A stretch of 64,000 nucleotides of DNA, taken from contig DATMON010000005.1 of NCBI GenBank assembly GCA_035568175.1, forward strand, positions 62,001-126,000, written 5' to 3'. This document shows, one piece after another, positions 9,725 to 17,086 of the stretch (position 1 is the stretch's first letter; each line of letters starts with the position of its first letter). The translations under genes were made by a program, and so were the position numbers. Under the pieces are notes generated by a model that was given only the letters and a program-made list of their open reading frames with translations, ran no database searches and had not been told where the DNA came from. The DNA comes from AV40 sp035568175 (GTDB lineage Bacteria; Verrucomicrobiota; Verrucomicrobiia; Chthoniobacterales; UBA10450).

Positions 9725-9855
9725 TAATAAGATGTCGATCCTAGTCTAATCGAGCGGAAGACAAATTTCTGCCGGTTCGCCCGGTTCTCCAAGAATTTTT
9801 TCGGCCGGCGCGAACGCTCGCTTGCGTGGGCAAAACGGCGGCTGTCTATTGAGGC

Positions 9856-10701
9856 ATGTTCGGAGTCACTACCTCCGATGATTACCGGCCGGTGACGTGG
9901 ATGGGCCGCTACCCGGTCGATGTCACCACAATTCTCGTCGGAACCCACGTGTTCACGCTGGTGGCCGGATGTTTTCTGATGGCGCTGGGCGGCGGCGCGT
10001 TTTTTAACTGGCTCGCGTTTGATAGTGCCGCCGTGCGCTACGGCTTCGCCTGGCACCAACTGTTCACCTACGGCTTCGTCCACCCGCCTTCGAGCGTTCT
10101 CTGGTTCGCGATCGAGATGTACATGCTCTTCATTTTTGGGCGCGAGGTGGAACGTTTCGTCGGACGCAAGGCTTTCATCACTCTTTATCTCGCGCTTCTT
10201 CTCGGACCGAGCGCGCTTCTCGCCGGTTGGGGATTTTATCAACCGACCAGCCTTGTGGGGTCGACTTATCTCCATTTGGGAGTTTTTGTAGCTTTCGCCG
10301 CAATCTACCCGCGGGTTGAGCTGATGTTTCGGATTCTGGCGAAATGGGCCGCGATTGTCTTCGTTGGCATATTCACGTTGGAATCGCTTGCTTATCATCG
10401 TTGGCCAGAGCTGGCGATAGTTTGGCTTTCAGCCGCGATCGCGTTTCTCTTTGTCGAGTTGCGGGGCGCCGGGCCGGAGCTGGCTTGGTTAAATAATTTG
10501 AAAGCGCGGTTGCGGCCAAAACCGAAGTTGCACATCGTGCAAAAAGCTCCACCCCGACGGGCGGTCGAGCCGGACGATGTTTATGCGTCGGTCGATCCGA
10601 TTCTGGACAAGATCTCCAAATCGGGAATTGGCAGTCTGACTGAAAGCGAAAAGAAAATTCTCGACCGCGCGCGAAACCGGCTTTTGAAAAAATCAGATTG
10701 A
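9856..10701 (+). CDS. Rhomboid-like membrane protein, probably without protease activity
   Basis: The 281-residue product has about six membrane segments and the rhomboid landmark FVHPPSSVLWFAIEMYMLFIFGREVE region (starting at residue 75), which aligns with the FxH...H..fN...fGxxxE stretch of rhomboids. However, the second histidine and the asparagine of that motif are replaced by Val and Ala. The expected GxSG serine motif appears as GSTY (residues 135-138). Rhomboid proteases use a Ser/His dyad, so this is probably a pseudoprotease; that is inference. The C-terminal 45 residues (DPILDKISKSGIGSLTESE) resemble the small helical tail often found on bacterial rhomboids. The last 9 bp overlap the convergent ptsN-like gene. 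Confidence 0.7.
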   Translation: MFGVTTSDDYRPVTWMGRYPVDVTTILVGTHVFTLVAGCFLMALGGGAFFNWLAFDSAAVRYGFAWHQLFTYGFVHPPSSVLWFAIEMYMLFIFGREVERFVGRKAFITLYLALLLGPSALLAGWGFYQPTSLVGSTYLHLGVFVAFAAIYPRVELMFRILAKWAAIVFVGIFTLESLAYHRWPELAIVWLSAAIAFLFVELRGAGPELAWLNNLKARLRPKPKLHIVQKAPPRRAVEPDDVYASVDPILDKISKSGIGSLTESEKKILDRARNRLLKKSD

Positions 10702-11154
10702 GGGCGCGCTTAAAAGCGTTCCGATAAATTCATCCACGCTCTCAGCATGAAACAATAAAGTCCGAAGTGGCCGATCTTTGGTGATCCGCGCAATCGCCCC
10801 GACCACTACGAGGTAATCGCTAATTAACCTTTCCGGGACGGCGATTAGAAAAACCAGGTGGGCCAGTTCGCCTTTGCCGGTCCATGGAACGCCAGCCTCA
10901 CTCCGACCAATTCCGACAGCAATTTCGTCGACTAAATTCGTCCGGGCGTGCGGAAAGGCCACCCCATCGGCGGCATAAGTGGAATTGGTCGTTTCGCGTG
11001 CGCGCAGTTGCTCCAGAAACTTCTTCGGATTGTCGATCTTACCGGCGGCCACCAGCAGATCGACGATCTCTCGCATCACTTCCTCTTGGGTTTTCGCGCG
11101 AAGATTGAGCGTGATTTGTTTTGGATCGACCAGGTCGGCCAGAGCGATGGACAT
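10693..11154 (-). CDS. ptsN: PTS EIIA (fructose/nitrogen type) domain protein
   Basis: The 153-residue, single-domain EIIA protein of the PtsN/fructose family carries the phosphorylated histidine in GVAFPHART (His69). The domain runs from the start to about residue 150. EIIA-Ntr proteins take phosphate from NPr and mostly regulate potassium and nitrogen or carbon functions rather than sugar import. No EIIB, EIIC, HPr or EI gene lies nearby, which fits a regulatory role, but the target is unknown. It overlaps the end of the convergent rhomboid-like gene by 9 bp. Confidence 0.85.
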   Translation of the reverse strand: MSIALADLVDPKQITLNLRAKTQEEVMREIVDLLVAAGKIDNPKKFLEQLRARETTNSTYAADGVAFPHARTNLVDEIAVGIGRSEAGVPWTGKGELAHLVFLIAVPERLISDYLVVVGAIARITKDRPLRTLLFHAESVDEFIGTLLSAPSI

Positions 11155-11313
11155 GAGGCGTTGGCACGGTTTCTGTCAGCGTGCTTCACGCGAATTCTAA
11201 CGCTGTCGCGCCTTTGAAACAACCGGAGCGCGCCCGGTGCACCTTTTCAGAGAAAGAATACTAAAGCAGGAATTGTTGGATTCTGCCCCAGTTATCCGGT
11301 TAATTGATAAGCC

Positions 11314-12033
11314 GTGGCAACTGAAAACAGCGCCCCAGCTGTAAATGAGGAGACGACCGTTTCGCTCCAGCGCAGCATTTACGACCCTGGTTACGTCAAC
11401 GCGATGTCGCACTTTTATCGCGGCGAGATGGGGCGAATCATGGTTTGGCGGCAGCGTCTCGACATCACCACCAACTGGGCCATTACCAGCAGCACCGCCA
11501 TTATCACCATCGCGTTTTCCAACGCGGCCGTGCCCCACATCATTTTCTTTTTCAACCTCGCCATCGTCTGGGTAATGCTCTGGATCGAAGCGCGGCGCTA
11601 TCGGTTCTACGATGCATTCCGCGCCCGTATCCGGATGCTGGAAGCGCATTTCCTCGTCCCGATGGTGATGGAAAATCGCGATCTGTTGCAGGGTGAATGG
11701 AAAAAATTGGTATGCGAAGATCTCATTCTACCCTGCTTCAAAATCAGCAAACTGGAAGCAATCGGTCGCCGGCTGAAACGCAATTACGTATTTATTTTCA
11801 TTCTGATTTTGGTGGCGTGGATCACGAAAATTTTTCTACACGCGCCGCGGGCAATGGAAGGCGTGCCTGATTTCTATCGCGCGTTGCGAGTCGGCCATAT
11901 CCCGTCCTGGCTGGTCGCGTTTGTCCTGGTCGGCACTTTTGCCAGCGTGATCAGTATTACCATTTACGTCAGCAAGAAATCTTCCGGCGAGATTTCGGAG
12001 TTCGGCACGCACCGCTCGCTCTGGCGCATTTGA
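11314..12033 (+). CDS. DUF2270 family membrane protein
   Basis: The 239-residue protein matches the DUF2270 family in length and in the N-terminal motif YDPGYVNAMSHFYRGEMGR (about residues 23-41). Two closely spaced membrane segments (about 60-93) are followed by a soluble part with basic residues and two further membrane segments (about 155-172 and 197-217). The start is a GTG with a weak ribosome-binding site. No function is known for the family. It lies 22 bp upstream of mazG on the same strand. Confidence 0.75.
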   Translation: MATENSAPAVNEETTVSLQRSIYDPGYVNAMSHFYRGEMGRIMVWRQRLDITTNWAITSSTAIITIAFSNAAVPHIIFFFNLAIVWVMLWIEARRYRFYDAFRARIRMLEAHFLVPMVMENRDLLQGEWKKLVCEDLILPCFKISKLEAIGRRLKRNYVFIFILILVAWITKIFLHAPRAMEGVPDFYRALRVGHIPSWLVAFVLVGTFASVISITIYVSKKSSGEISEFGTHRSLWRI

Positions 12034-12037
12034 AGAG

Positions 12038-12065
12038 GTTGATAGTTGAGAGTTGATGGTTGAGA
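12038..12065 (+). repeat. 14-bp tandem repeat across the mazG start
   Basis: Two copies of a 14-mer (GTTGATAGTTGAGA at 12038-12051, GTTGATGGTTGAGA at 12052-12065) differ at one base. That change creates the ATG at 12056 used here as the mazG start, so copy-number slippage would alter the start region. Confidence 0.65.
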
Positions 12066-12904
12066 GATCGGCAGTGACCGAATCTTCTTCTTTCCAGAAG
12101 CTTTGCGACATCGTCGCCAAGTTGCGCGCGCCTGGCGGATGTCCCTGGGACCGGGAGCAAACGCACGAAACGCTGCTGCCGGCCACGGTCGAGGAAGCTT
12201 ACGAAGTTGCAGAAGCTGCTCGCTCTAGAAACGAAGCGCATTTTCGCGAAGAACTCGGCGATCTTTTGCTTCTCGTGGTCATGCACGCCGAGATCGCGCG
12301 TGAATCCGGCCAATTCAATATCAACAACGTGATCGCGGAGATCACCGAGAAACTGATCCGGCGACATCCGCACGTTTTTGGTCCTGTGGCGGCAGGCGTC
12401 CCGCCTGCGAAACGCTCCTCCACAGCAGCCGGGACGGCTGCCACCACAGCGGGGGCGGTTTTGAAACAATGGGAAGCGATCAAGCGCGAAGAGAAGAAAG
12501 ACGACCAGCATTATCTCGCCAGCCTTCCCCGCGCTTTGCCCGCTCTAATGCGCGCGCAAAAAGCGCAGAGCAAAGTCGCACGGGTCAATTTCGATTGGAC
12601 GGAATTGCGTGACGTCATTGCCAAGGTGGAGGAGGAACTTGTCGAACTGAAAGAGGCGATCAGCAGCGAAGATGAAAAATCGATCGAGGATGAAATCGGC
12701 GACTTGCTGTTCGCGATCGTGAACCTGGCTCGCAAATGCAAGCTCGACGCCGAGACCGCGCTGCAAGCGGCGACAGATAAATTCGTCGGCCGCTTCAACT
12801 TATTGGAAGATGAGCTTCGGGCACGCGGCAAAAAACTGGGAGATGTCGATCTGGCCGAGCTCGATGCGATCTGGAATCAGGTGAAAGCAGGTAGGGGCGA
12901 TTGA
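12056..12904 (+). CDS. mazG: Nucleoside triphosphate pyrophosphohydrolase MazG
   Basis: MazG hydrolyses NTPs and dNTPs to the monophosphate and pyrophosphate, cleaning the nucleotide pool and lowering (p)ppGpp in some bacteria. The 282-residue product has the typical double MazG layout. The N-terminal domain contains LRAPGGCPWDREQTHETL (about residues 22-39) and metal-binding EEAYEV. A linker is followed by the C-terminal domain with KVEEELVELKEA and EDEIGDLLFA. The linker (residues 111-131) is translated from a family A twin-hairpin repeat, which does not interrupt the frame. The last residues (GRGD) and stop lie in a family C repeat. The start could be TTG 12053, ATG 12056 or GTG 12074, because a 14-bp tandem repeat covers this point. 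Confidence 0.93.
   Translation: MVERSAVTESSSFQKLCDIVAKLRAPGGCPWDREQTHETLLPATVEEAYEVAEAARSRNEAHFREELGDLLLLVVMHAEIARESGQFNINNVIAEITEKLIRRHPHVFGPVAAGVPPAKRSSTAAGTAATTAGAVLKQWEAIKREEKKDDQHYLASLPRALPALMRAQKAQSKVARVNFDWTELRDVIAKVEEELVELKEAISSEDEKSIEDEIGDLLFAIVNLARKCKLDAETALQAATDKFVGRFNLLEDELRARGKKLGDVDLAELDAIWNQVKAGRGD
12385..12449 (+). repeat. Family A twin-hairpin repeat inside mazG
   Basis: TGTGG at the left and CCACA at the right enclose GCAGGC-gtccc-GCCTGC and GCAGCC-gggac-GGCTGC. Read with the gene it codes for a Val/Ala/Gly-rich linker (VAAGVPPAK...AAGTAAT), the same frame and nearly the same peptide as the copy at 5141-5202 in the tandem uvrA. Confidence 0.87.
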
Positions 12905-12943
12905 CCGCAATCGCCCGCGGGCGGTTCGGTGAACCGCCCCTAC
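12890..12943 (+). repeat. Family C twin-hairpin repeat over the mazG stop codon
   Basis: A perfect 10-bp outer inverted repeat (GGTAGGGGCG at 12890-12899, CGCCCCTACC at 12934-12943) encloses GCGATT-gaccgc-AATCGC (first arm shared with the outer stem) and GGGCGGTT-cggtg-AACCGCCC. The layout is the same as families A and B, with unrelated sequence. The mazG stop codon lies inside the element. The structure could also act as a terminator-like or mRNA-stabilising fold between mazG and secG, but no T-tract follows. Confidence 0.8.
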
Positions 12944-12989
12944 CAAGCCATTTACAAAGCGCGCACTTTCGCCATATTCCTCGTCCCCG

Positions 12990-13445
12990 ATGCAGATCCT
13001 GATTAATTTCCTGCTCGCGATTTATGTCCTGGTCGCGCTTCTGATGTTGCTGGTCATTTTGATGCAGCGACCAAAGAGCGAGGGACTGGGCGCGGCATTT
13101 GGCGGCGGCGTGACCGAAAATATTTTCGGCGCGCAAACGACCAATGTCCTGGTGAAATTCACCGGCTGGCTCGCGGGGATCTTTTTCGCACTGACTTTCA
13201 CTTTGTCCGTCTTGTATTCGCACAAGACGAGTCGCGACACCGGGTTGCGTCGTGAATTGCTAAAACAGCAAGCCGCAACGCAACCTTCGGCGTCAGTAGC
13301 ACCGGTTAATCCGAATGCACCAGCGGTTCCGGCTCCGGGCGCGCCTGTTTTGCCAGCGGCTAGCGCGGCGCCAAACGCTTCAGTGACAACAACGCCGCCG
13401 ATCACTCCATCGGCTTCGCCAAAAGCCTCCGCAAAGCCGAACTAA
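12990..13445 (+). CDS. secG: Preprotein translocase subunit SecG
   Basis: SecG is the small auxiliary subunit of the SecYEG channel. The first 75 residues hold the two membrane segments (about 3-22 and 52-72) and the conserved loop LLMLLVILMQRPKSEGLGAA with its QRPKSEGLG motif and GGG patch. The product is 151 residues because of a Pro/Ala/Ser-rich C-terminal extension of about 65 residues, longer than the E. coli protein (110). The extension is low-complexity and probably unstructured. The gene lies 85 bp downstream of mazG. Confidence 0.93.
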   Translation: MQILINFLLAIYVLVALLMLLVILMQRPKSEGLGAAFGGGVTENIFGAQTTNVLVKFTGWLAGIFFALTFTLSVLYSHKTSRDTGLRRELLKQQAATQPSASVAPVNPNAPAVPAPGAPVLPAASAAPNASVTTTPPITPSASPKASAKPN

Positions 13446-13500
13446 ACGTACTGCGCGAAAACGCGGTGCAGTTTCGAGACCCCCTGCGCGTGTTTTGGGA

Positions 13501-13540
13501 CGTTACGCAAATGTCACTTCATCGACATCTGTTTGTAACA
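13501..13540 (+). promoter_or_regulatory. Putative PhoB box upstream of the porin gene
   Basis: Four heptamers start every 11 bp: CGTTACG (13501), TGTCACT (13512), CGACATC (13523) and TGTAACA (13534). The 7+4 spacing and the CTGTCAC-like units match the known PhoB box. A weak -10-like TAGCTT lies at 13550. Related arrays precede the small membrane gene, the phosphoesterases and pstS. Confidence 0.72.
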
Positions 13541-13582
13541 ATGTTTTTCTAGCTTGCGCTGGCATTCGTAACCAGAGAAAGA

Positions 13583-15241
13583 ATGCCGACCAACCCAATC
13601 AAAATTATGCCTAACCAAAAATGCCTTGTCCGAGCAGCCAGCATTTGTCTACTTGCAATCATCGTTCTGCCATCGCACCCCCTGCGCGCGGAAGTGGCCT
13701 CCGACTCTGAACGGCTCCAAAAATTGGAGCAGGCAGTTCAGCAATTGCAAAAACGCAACACTGAGCTCGAAAAAGAAGTTAGTACACTGAAAAAACAGGC
13801 GATGACCGGACCCCCCGCTCCCGCAGAGGGCCCGACTAAAGCGAAGACAACTTACGACGGCAAGACCTATGTCGAGACGAGTGTCCCAGTGGAAAAAACC
13901 GCTGCCGACAAATGGAAATTGTCCACGCCGATCACCGAAATAGAACTTTTTGGCGACATTCGACTGCGTTACGCGTACCAGGGCGGACAGACCGACGACA
14001 ATTCTCCGTTGGACCCCCGCAAAAACGGAATCGCCGGCCGTGACGACTGGCAGGAACGGGAACGGGAACGCTACCGAATCCGGCTAGGCTTGAGGGGAAC
14101 GTTGCTGGACGATTGGTTCTTTGGAATTCGGTTGGAGACAAATACCAGTTCGCGATCGACTAACGTAACATTCGCCGATGAATCGTCCGGTGGACCTTTC
14201 GCGAAAGGCAGCGATAGCATCAACGTGGGTCAAGCTTATCTAGGCTACAAAGGTTTCAAAGACATTACGTTAACTGGCGGCCGCATGCCAAATCCGCTCG
14301 TTAATACGCCAATGGTTTGGGATCCCGACATCAATCCGGAAGGTCTCGCCGAGCAGTGGAAACACACATTTAGCTTTGGAACTGAGGGCGGCGAACCGGC
14401 ACCGTACAGCAAAGATGGCAAGAACGTCGTCGCCGTCCCGGTAAAATCCGAGCCGTTGATCAAACTCGATATCTTCGTCAATCTGGCTCAATTCATTTAT
14501 GACGATTCGAATCCGGAGAATCCGCTCGGGCCAAGGGCCACCACGAGTCAGCCGGGGCAACACGGAGTTCAGCTGGTTCCCAATACAGATGCCTTCCTGA
14601 TGGCTTGGCAGGCCGGAGCAAGAGTTACTTTTCCGAAAGGCATCTTTTTTCAGGTCGCTCCCACCCTCTACAATTATACCGGAAACGGCGACAGCTTTAA
14701 CATTCATTACCAGGGCGGCGATCCAAATCTGACGAACGCGGCCTCATTGGCGCAAAACCAGACTGGCATCAACAGTCTCCTCGTCTTTGACATGCCGATG
14801 GAGCTCGGCTGGAAAATGGGGAACCTGCCAATGCACATTTTCGGCGATTTTGCCGCGAATCTGGAAGCGGACGATCGTGCGAAAGCTGCGGGACATCCCG
14901 GGTTCGGCGATCAGCGTTATGCGTTTCAAGCTGGCGCGGGAGTTGGGCAGTTAAAGAAAAAGCATGATTGGCAAATCGATGCTTACTACCAACTTTCCGA
15001 GCAGTACTCGCTCGATCCCAACCTGGTCGACGACGATATTTTCGACGGTCGTCAGAACATGGAAGGCGTCGTGGTTAAGGCGGGATATGCACTAAGTGAT
15101 GCTGTTAGCTTGAACCTGACGTATCACTATGGCTGGCGTCACGACGACAATCTCGGCACCGGGGGAACACCAATCGCCATTGGAATCAATCCGCTCGACC
15201 AGTACCAACTGTTCTTCGCCGACCTCAACATCAAATTCTAA
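13583..15241 (+). CDS. Putative outer-membrane porin, probably phosphate-starvation induced
   Basis: The 552-residue protein has a signal peptide (to about residue 36 ending LRAE), a predicted coiled coil (about 42-75, LEQAVQQLQKRNTELEKEV) and then a long stretch of alternating amphipathic segments rich in Tyr, Trp and Gly typical of a beta-barrel. It ends in phenylalanine (LNIKF), as expected for BAM-dependent outer-membrane proteins. It resembles the putative porin family seen in Verrucomicrobia and Bacteroidetes. A four-unit PhoB box lies 42 bp upstream, so a role in phosphate or phosphoester uptake is likely, but the substrate is inferred only from regulation. The start could also be the ATG at 13607. 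A hairpin terminator follows at 15282. Confidence 0.8.
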   Translation: MPTNPIKIMPNQKCLVRAASICLLAIIVLPSHPLRAEVASDSERLQKLEQAVQQLQKRNTELEKEVSTLKKQAMTGPPAPAEGPTKAKTTYDGKTYVETSVPVEKTAADKWKLSTPITEIELFGDIRLRYAYQGGQTDDNSPLDPRKNGIAGRDDWQERERERYRIRLGLRGTLLDDWFFGIRLETNTSSRSTNVTFADESSGGPFAKGSDSINVGQAYLGYKGFKDITLTGGRMPNPLVNTPMVWDPDINPEGLAEQWKHTFSFGTEGGEPAPYSKDGKNVVAVPVKSEPLIKLDIFVNLAQFIYDDSNPENPLGPRATTSQPGQHGVQLVPNTDAFLMAWQAGARVTFPKGIFFQVAPTLYNYTGNGDSFNIHYQGGDPNLTNAASLAQNQTGINSLLVFDMPMELGWKMGNLPMHIFGDFAANLEADDRAKAAGHPGFGDQRYAFQAGAGVGQLKKKHDWQIDAYYQLSEQYSLDPNLVDDDIFDGRQNMEGVVVKAGYALSDAVSLNLTYHYGWRHDDNLGTGGTPIAIGINPLDQYQLFFADLNIKF

Positions 15242-15281
15242 AGAACACTGGGGCAATTAAGACTAAAAGGTTAGGTCAGCA

Positions 15282-15314
15282 AAAGCCCGCCGGGAGAACA
15301 CCCCGGCGGGCTTT
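15282..15314 (+). terminator. Rho-independent terminator after the porin gene
   Basis: A perfect 13-bp stem (AAAGCCCGCCGGG at 15282-15294, CCCGGCGGGCTTT at 15302-15314) has a 7-base loop. The A-rich left and T-rich right ends are short. It lies 41 bp after the porin stop. Confidence 0.82.
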
Positions 15315-15346
15315 CCACGTTGCCGGACAAATTTAGATAGCGTCCA

Positions 15347-16192
15347 ATGTCGATGTTGACCAGATCCAGGCTTGCGATTGATCCGTCACTTCGGGACTCG
15401 GAATCCCTCCATCGGGTGCGAGCCGCATGGATTTCGGACGTGCATTTGGGCACGCGAACGAGCAACGCCGACGCGCTCCTGAGATTCCTGCGCGATTATG
15501 ATTGCGAAAAGCTCTACGTCGTCGGCGATTTGATCGACATCTGGCAATTGCGTCGTGGCCGTTATTGGCCGCAACAGCACAACGATGTGATCCAGAAAAT
15601 CTTGCGTAAGGCGCGCAAGGCGGTGCCGGTCGTTTACATCCCTGGAAATCATGACGAGTTCGTCAGCACATTTGCCGGTTCCTACGGAAACATCTCGATC
15701 CAGAAAAACGCCATTCACGTCACTGCCGATGGTCGCCGGATTCTGGTGATTCACGGACACGAACTCGACACCGTCGTCCAGAATGCGAAGTGGCTCGCTT
15801 ATCTCGGCGACGCCGGATACCAGTTTTTGCTCTCACTTAATCCGGGGATCAATTTCGTGCGCCGGCGATTTGGACTCGGCTACTGGTCGCTGAGCGCTTA
15901 TGCCAAGAAACGCGTTAAAGACGCGGTGAATTTCATTGGTGAATTCGAGAAAGCGATCGTTCGCTACGCCGAAAAGTTCTGCGTCGACGCCGTGCTGTGC
16001 GGGCATATTCACAGCGCCGCCATTCATCAACTCGGCGACGTCGCTTATTACAATTGCGGCGATTGGGTCGAAAGCTGCACTGCGATGGTTGAACACGTTA
16101 ATGGCGTAATCGAGCTGGTTCGCTACCCCGCGTTTCCGGTGCAGCGGCCGATCAGACCACCGGTCTCCGTGGACGAAATCGCTTTCGCATAA
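15347..16192 (+). CDS. Metallophosphoesterase, UDP-2,3-diacylglucosamine diphosphatase (LpxH) type
   Basis: The 281-residue calcineurin-type metallophosphoesterase shows the full metal-ligand set: DVHLG (about residue 29), GDLID (about 64), GNHDE (about 101), HGHELD (about 139) and GHIH (about 222). Length and insertions fit the LpxH-like family that cleaves UDP-2,3-diacylglucosamine to lipid X in lipid A synthesis. In this subfamily the true substrate is often unproven. The first 25 residues look unlike the family, so translation may start later, for example at the GTG near 15416. It follows the porin terminator and lies 21 bp before the arsenate reductase gene, with which it may share a transcript. 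Confidence 0.8.
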   Translation: MSMLTRSRLAIDPSLRDSESLHRVRAAWISDVHLGTRTSNADALLRFLRDYDCEKLYVVGDLIDIWQLRRGRYWPQQHNDVIQKILRKARKAVPVVYIPGNHDEFVSTFAGSYGNISIQKNAIHVTADGRRILVIHGHELDTVVQNAKWLAYLGDAGYQFLLSLNPGINFVRRRFGLGYWSLSAYAKKRVKDAVNFIGEFEKAIVRYAEKFCVDAVLCGHIHSAAIHQLGDVAYYNCGDWVESCTAMVEHVNGVIELVRYPAFPVQRPIRPPVSVDEIAFA

Positions 16193-16213
16193 GATCGCTA
16201 GATTCGAGCGGAA

Positions 16214-16684
16214 GTGCCTCCTTTAGCCGGCTGGAAGACGAGCAGTTCTAATTTGAAAAAGAAAGTACTGTTTATTTGCGTGCACAACAGCGCGCGCAGT
16301 CAGATGGCGGCCGCTTTACTGAACAAGCGGTGCGGGGAATTCTTCGAGGCCCAGAGCGCCGGCCTCGAACCGGGCACGCTCAATCCCCTCGCGGTTGAGG
16401 TGCTCCGCGAAATGGACATCGACATCTCAAAGAACAAAACGCAGGCCGTGTTCGATGTTTTCAAATCGGGCGAATTGTTCGCCTACGTCGTCACCGTTTG
16501 CAACGAATCGGAGGCCGAGGGTTGCCCGACCTTTCCCGGCGTGACAACGCGGCTGCACTGGTCGTTTCCCGATCCATCGAAGTTCACTGGCGCGTCCGAA
16601 GAGAAAATCGAGCAGACGCGGCACGTTCGAGACAAGATCGACAGTCAAATCCGGCAGTTTTGCGCTGAACATCGCTCCAAATAA
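16214..16684 (+). CDS. arsC: Thioredoxin-coupled arsenate reductase
   Basis: The 156-residue protein has the low-molecular-weight phosphatase fold loop CVHNSARS with nucleophile Cys22 and Arg28. The pair Cys96 and Cys104 in the motif CNESEAEGCP is the resolving-cysteine arrangement of thioredoxin-linked ArsC. It reduces arsenate to arsenite using the three-cysteine relay. The start is a GTG. No arsenite efflux gene is nearby. Its position among phosphate-regulated genes makes sense because arsenate enters by phosphate transporters, but it has no PhoB box of its own. Confidence 0.87.
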   Translation: MPPLAGWKTSSSNLKKKVLFICVHNSARSQMAAALLNKRCGEFFEAQSAGLEPGTLNPLAVEVLREMDIDISKNKTQAVFDVFKSGELFAYVVTVCNESEAEGCPTFPGVTTRLHWSFPDPSKFTGASEEKIEQTRHVRDKIDSQIRQFCAEHRSK

Positions 16685-16704
16685 TCAGAGCGGGAATCGA
16701 GCGG

Positions 16705-16744
16705 CTGTTACTGAATCGTCACGTCGTTTTGACAATTCGTAACC
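16705..16744 (+). promoter_or_regulatory. Putative PhoB box upstream of a small membrane protein gene
   Basis: Four heptamers start every 11 bp: CTGTTAC (16705), TCGTCAC (16716), TTTTGAC (16727) and CGTAACC (16738). The layout is identical to the array upstream of the porin. No clear -10 hexamer follows at the expected distance. Confidence 0.68.
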
Positions 16745-16776
16745 TGACCACGCAGGGGCGGCGACTACGTTTGATT

Positions 16777-16989
16777 ATGCACATCATCACGATTAAACGA
16801 AATGTTTTCAAAAGGGAACGAGCCAAAACATCGATCAGCCGTCGATCCATCCGCCAATTCGCTCGCGATTTTTTCGCGACTGAAAATCACCTGGAATTTG
16901 CCATCGAAGCGCTAATCTTCGGCGCGCTCCTGGCCATTTGCGCCTGGCCGATCGCAGCCGCCGCAGCCGCGATCAACGGTCTTCTGTAA
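16777..16989 (+). CDS. Small membrane protein behind a PhoB box (70 residues)
   Basis: The ATG at 16777 is the first good start after the PhoB-box array. An upstream in-frame start at 16729 would fall inside the array and is unlikely. The product has a very basic N-terminal half (Lys/Arg-rich, about residues 7-30), then a mixed segment, and a C-terminal membrane helix (about 44-68, ALIFGALLAICAWPIAAAAA). I do not recognise a family. The sequence is not low-complexity apart from an alanine run. It sits between arsC and the two phosphoesterase genes and ends about 45 bp before the next array. A role in phosphate starvation is inferred only from the promoter. Confidence 0.6.
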   Translation: MHIITIKRNVFKRERAKTSISRRSIRQFARDFFATENHLEFAIEALIFGALLAICAWPIAAAAAAINGLL

Positions 16990-17033
16990 ACCGGGGCGGA
17001 CTGCATTGCCCGTTCGCGAAAAATCTTTCGCAA

Positions 17034-17073
17034 TCGTAACGCGACTGTCACCAAAACGTCACAGTCAGATACG
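17034..17073 (+). promoter_or_regulatory. Putative PhoB box upstream of the phosphoesterase pair
   Basis: Three strong heptamers every 11 bp, TCGTAAC (17034), CTGTCAC (17045) and ACGTCAC (17056), are followed by a weaker AGATACG (17067). CTGTCAC is close to the E. coli PhoB half-site. The array ends 13 bp before the chosen start codon, so the transcript leader would be very short or the promoter lies within the array. Confidence 0.73.
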
Positions 17074-17086
17074 ATTCAGATCGTGT

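Noticed and set aside
17006..17086. N-terminal extension of the first phosphoesterase
   Set aside because: It would be translated from within the PhoB box and lacks signal-peptide character; the ATG at 17087 starts a good signal peptide.
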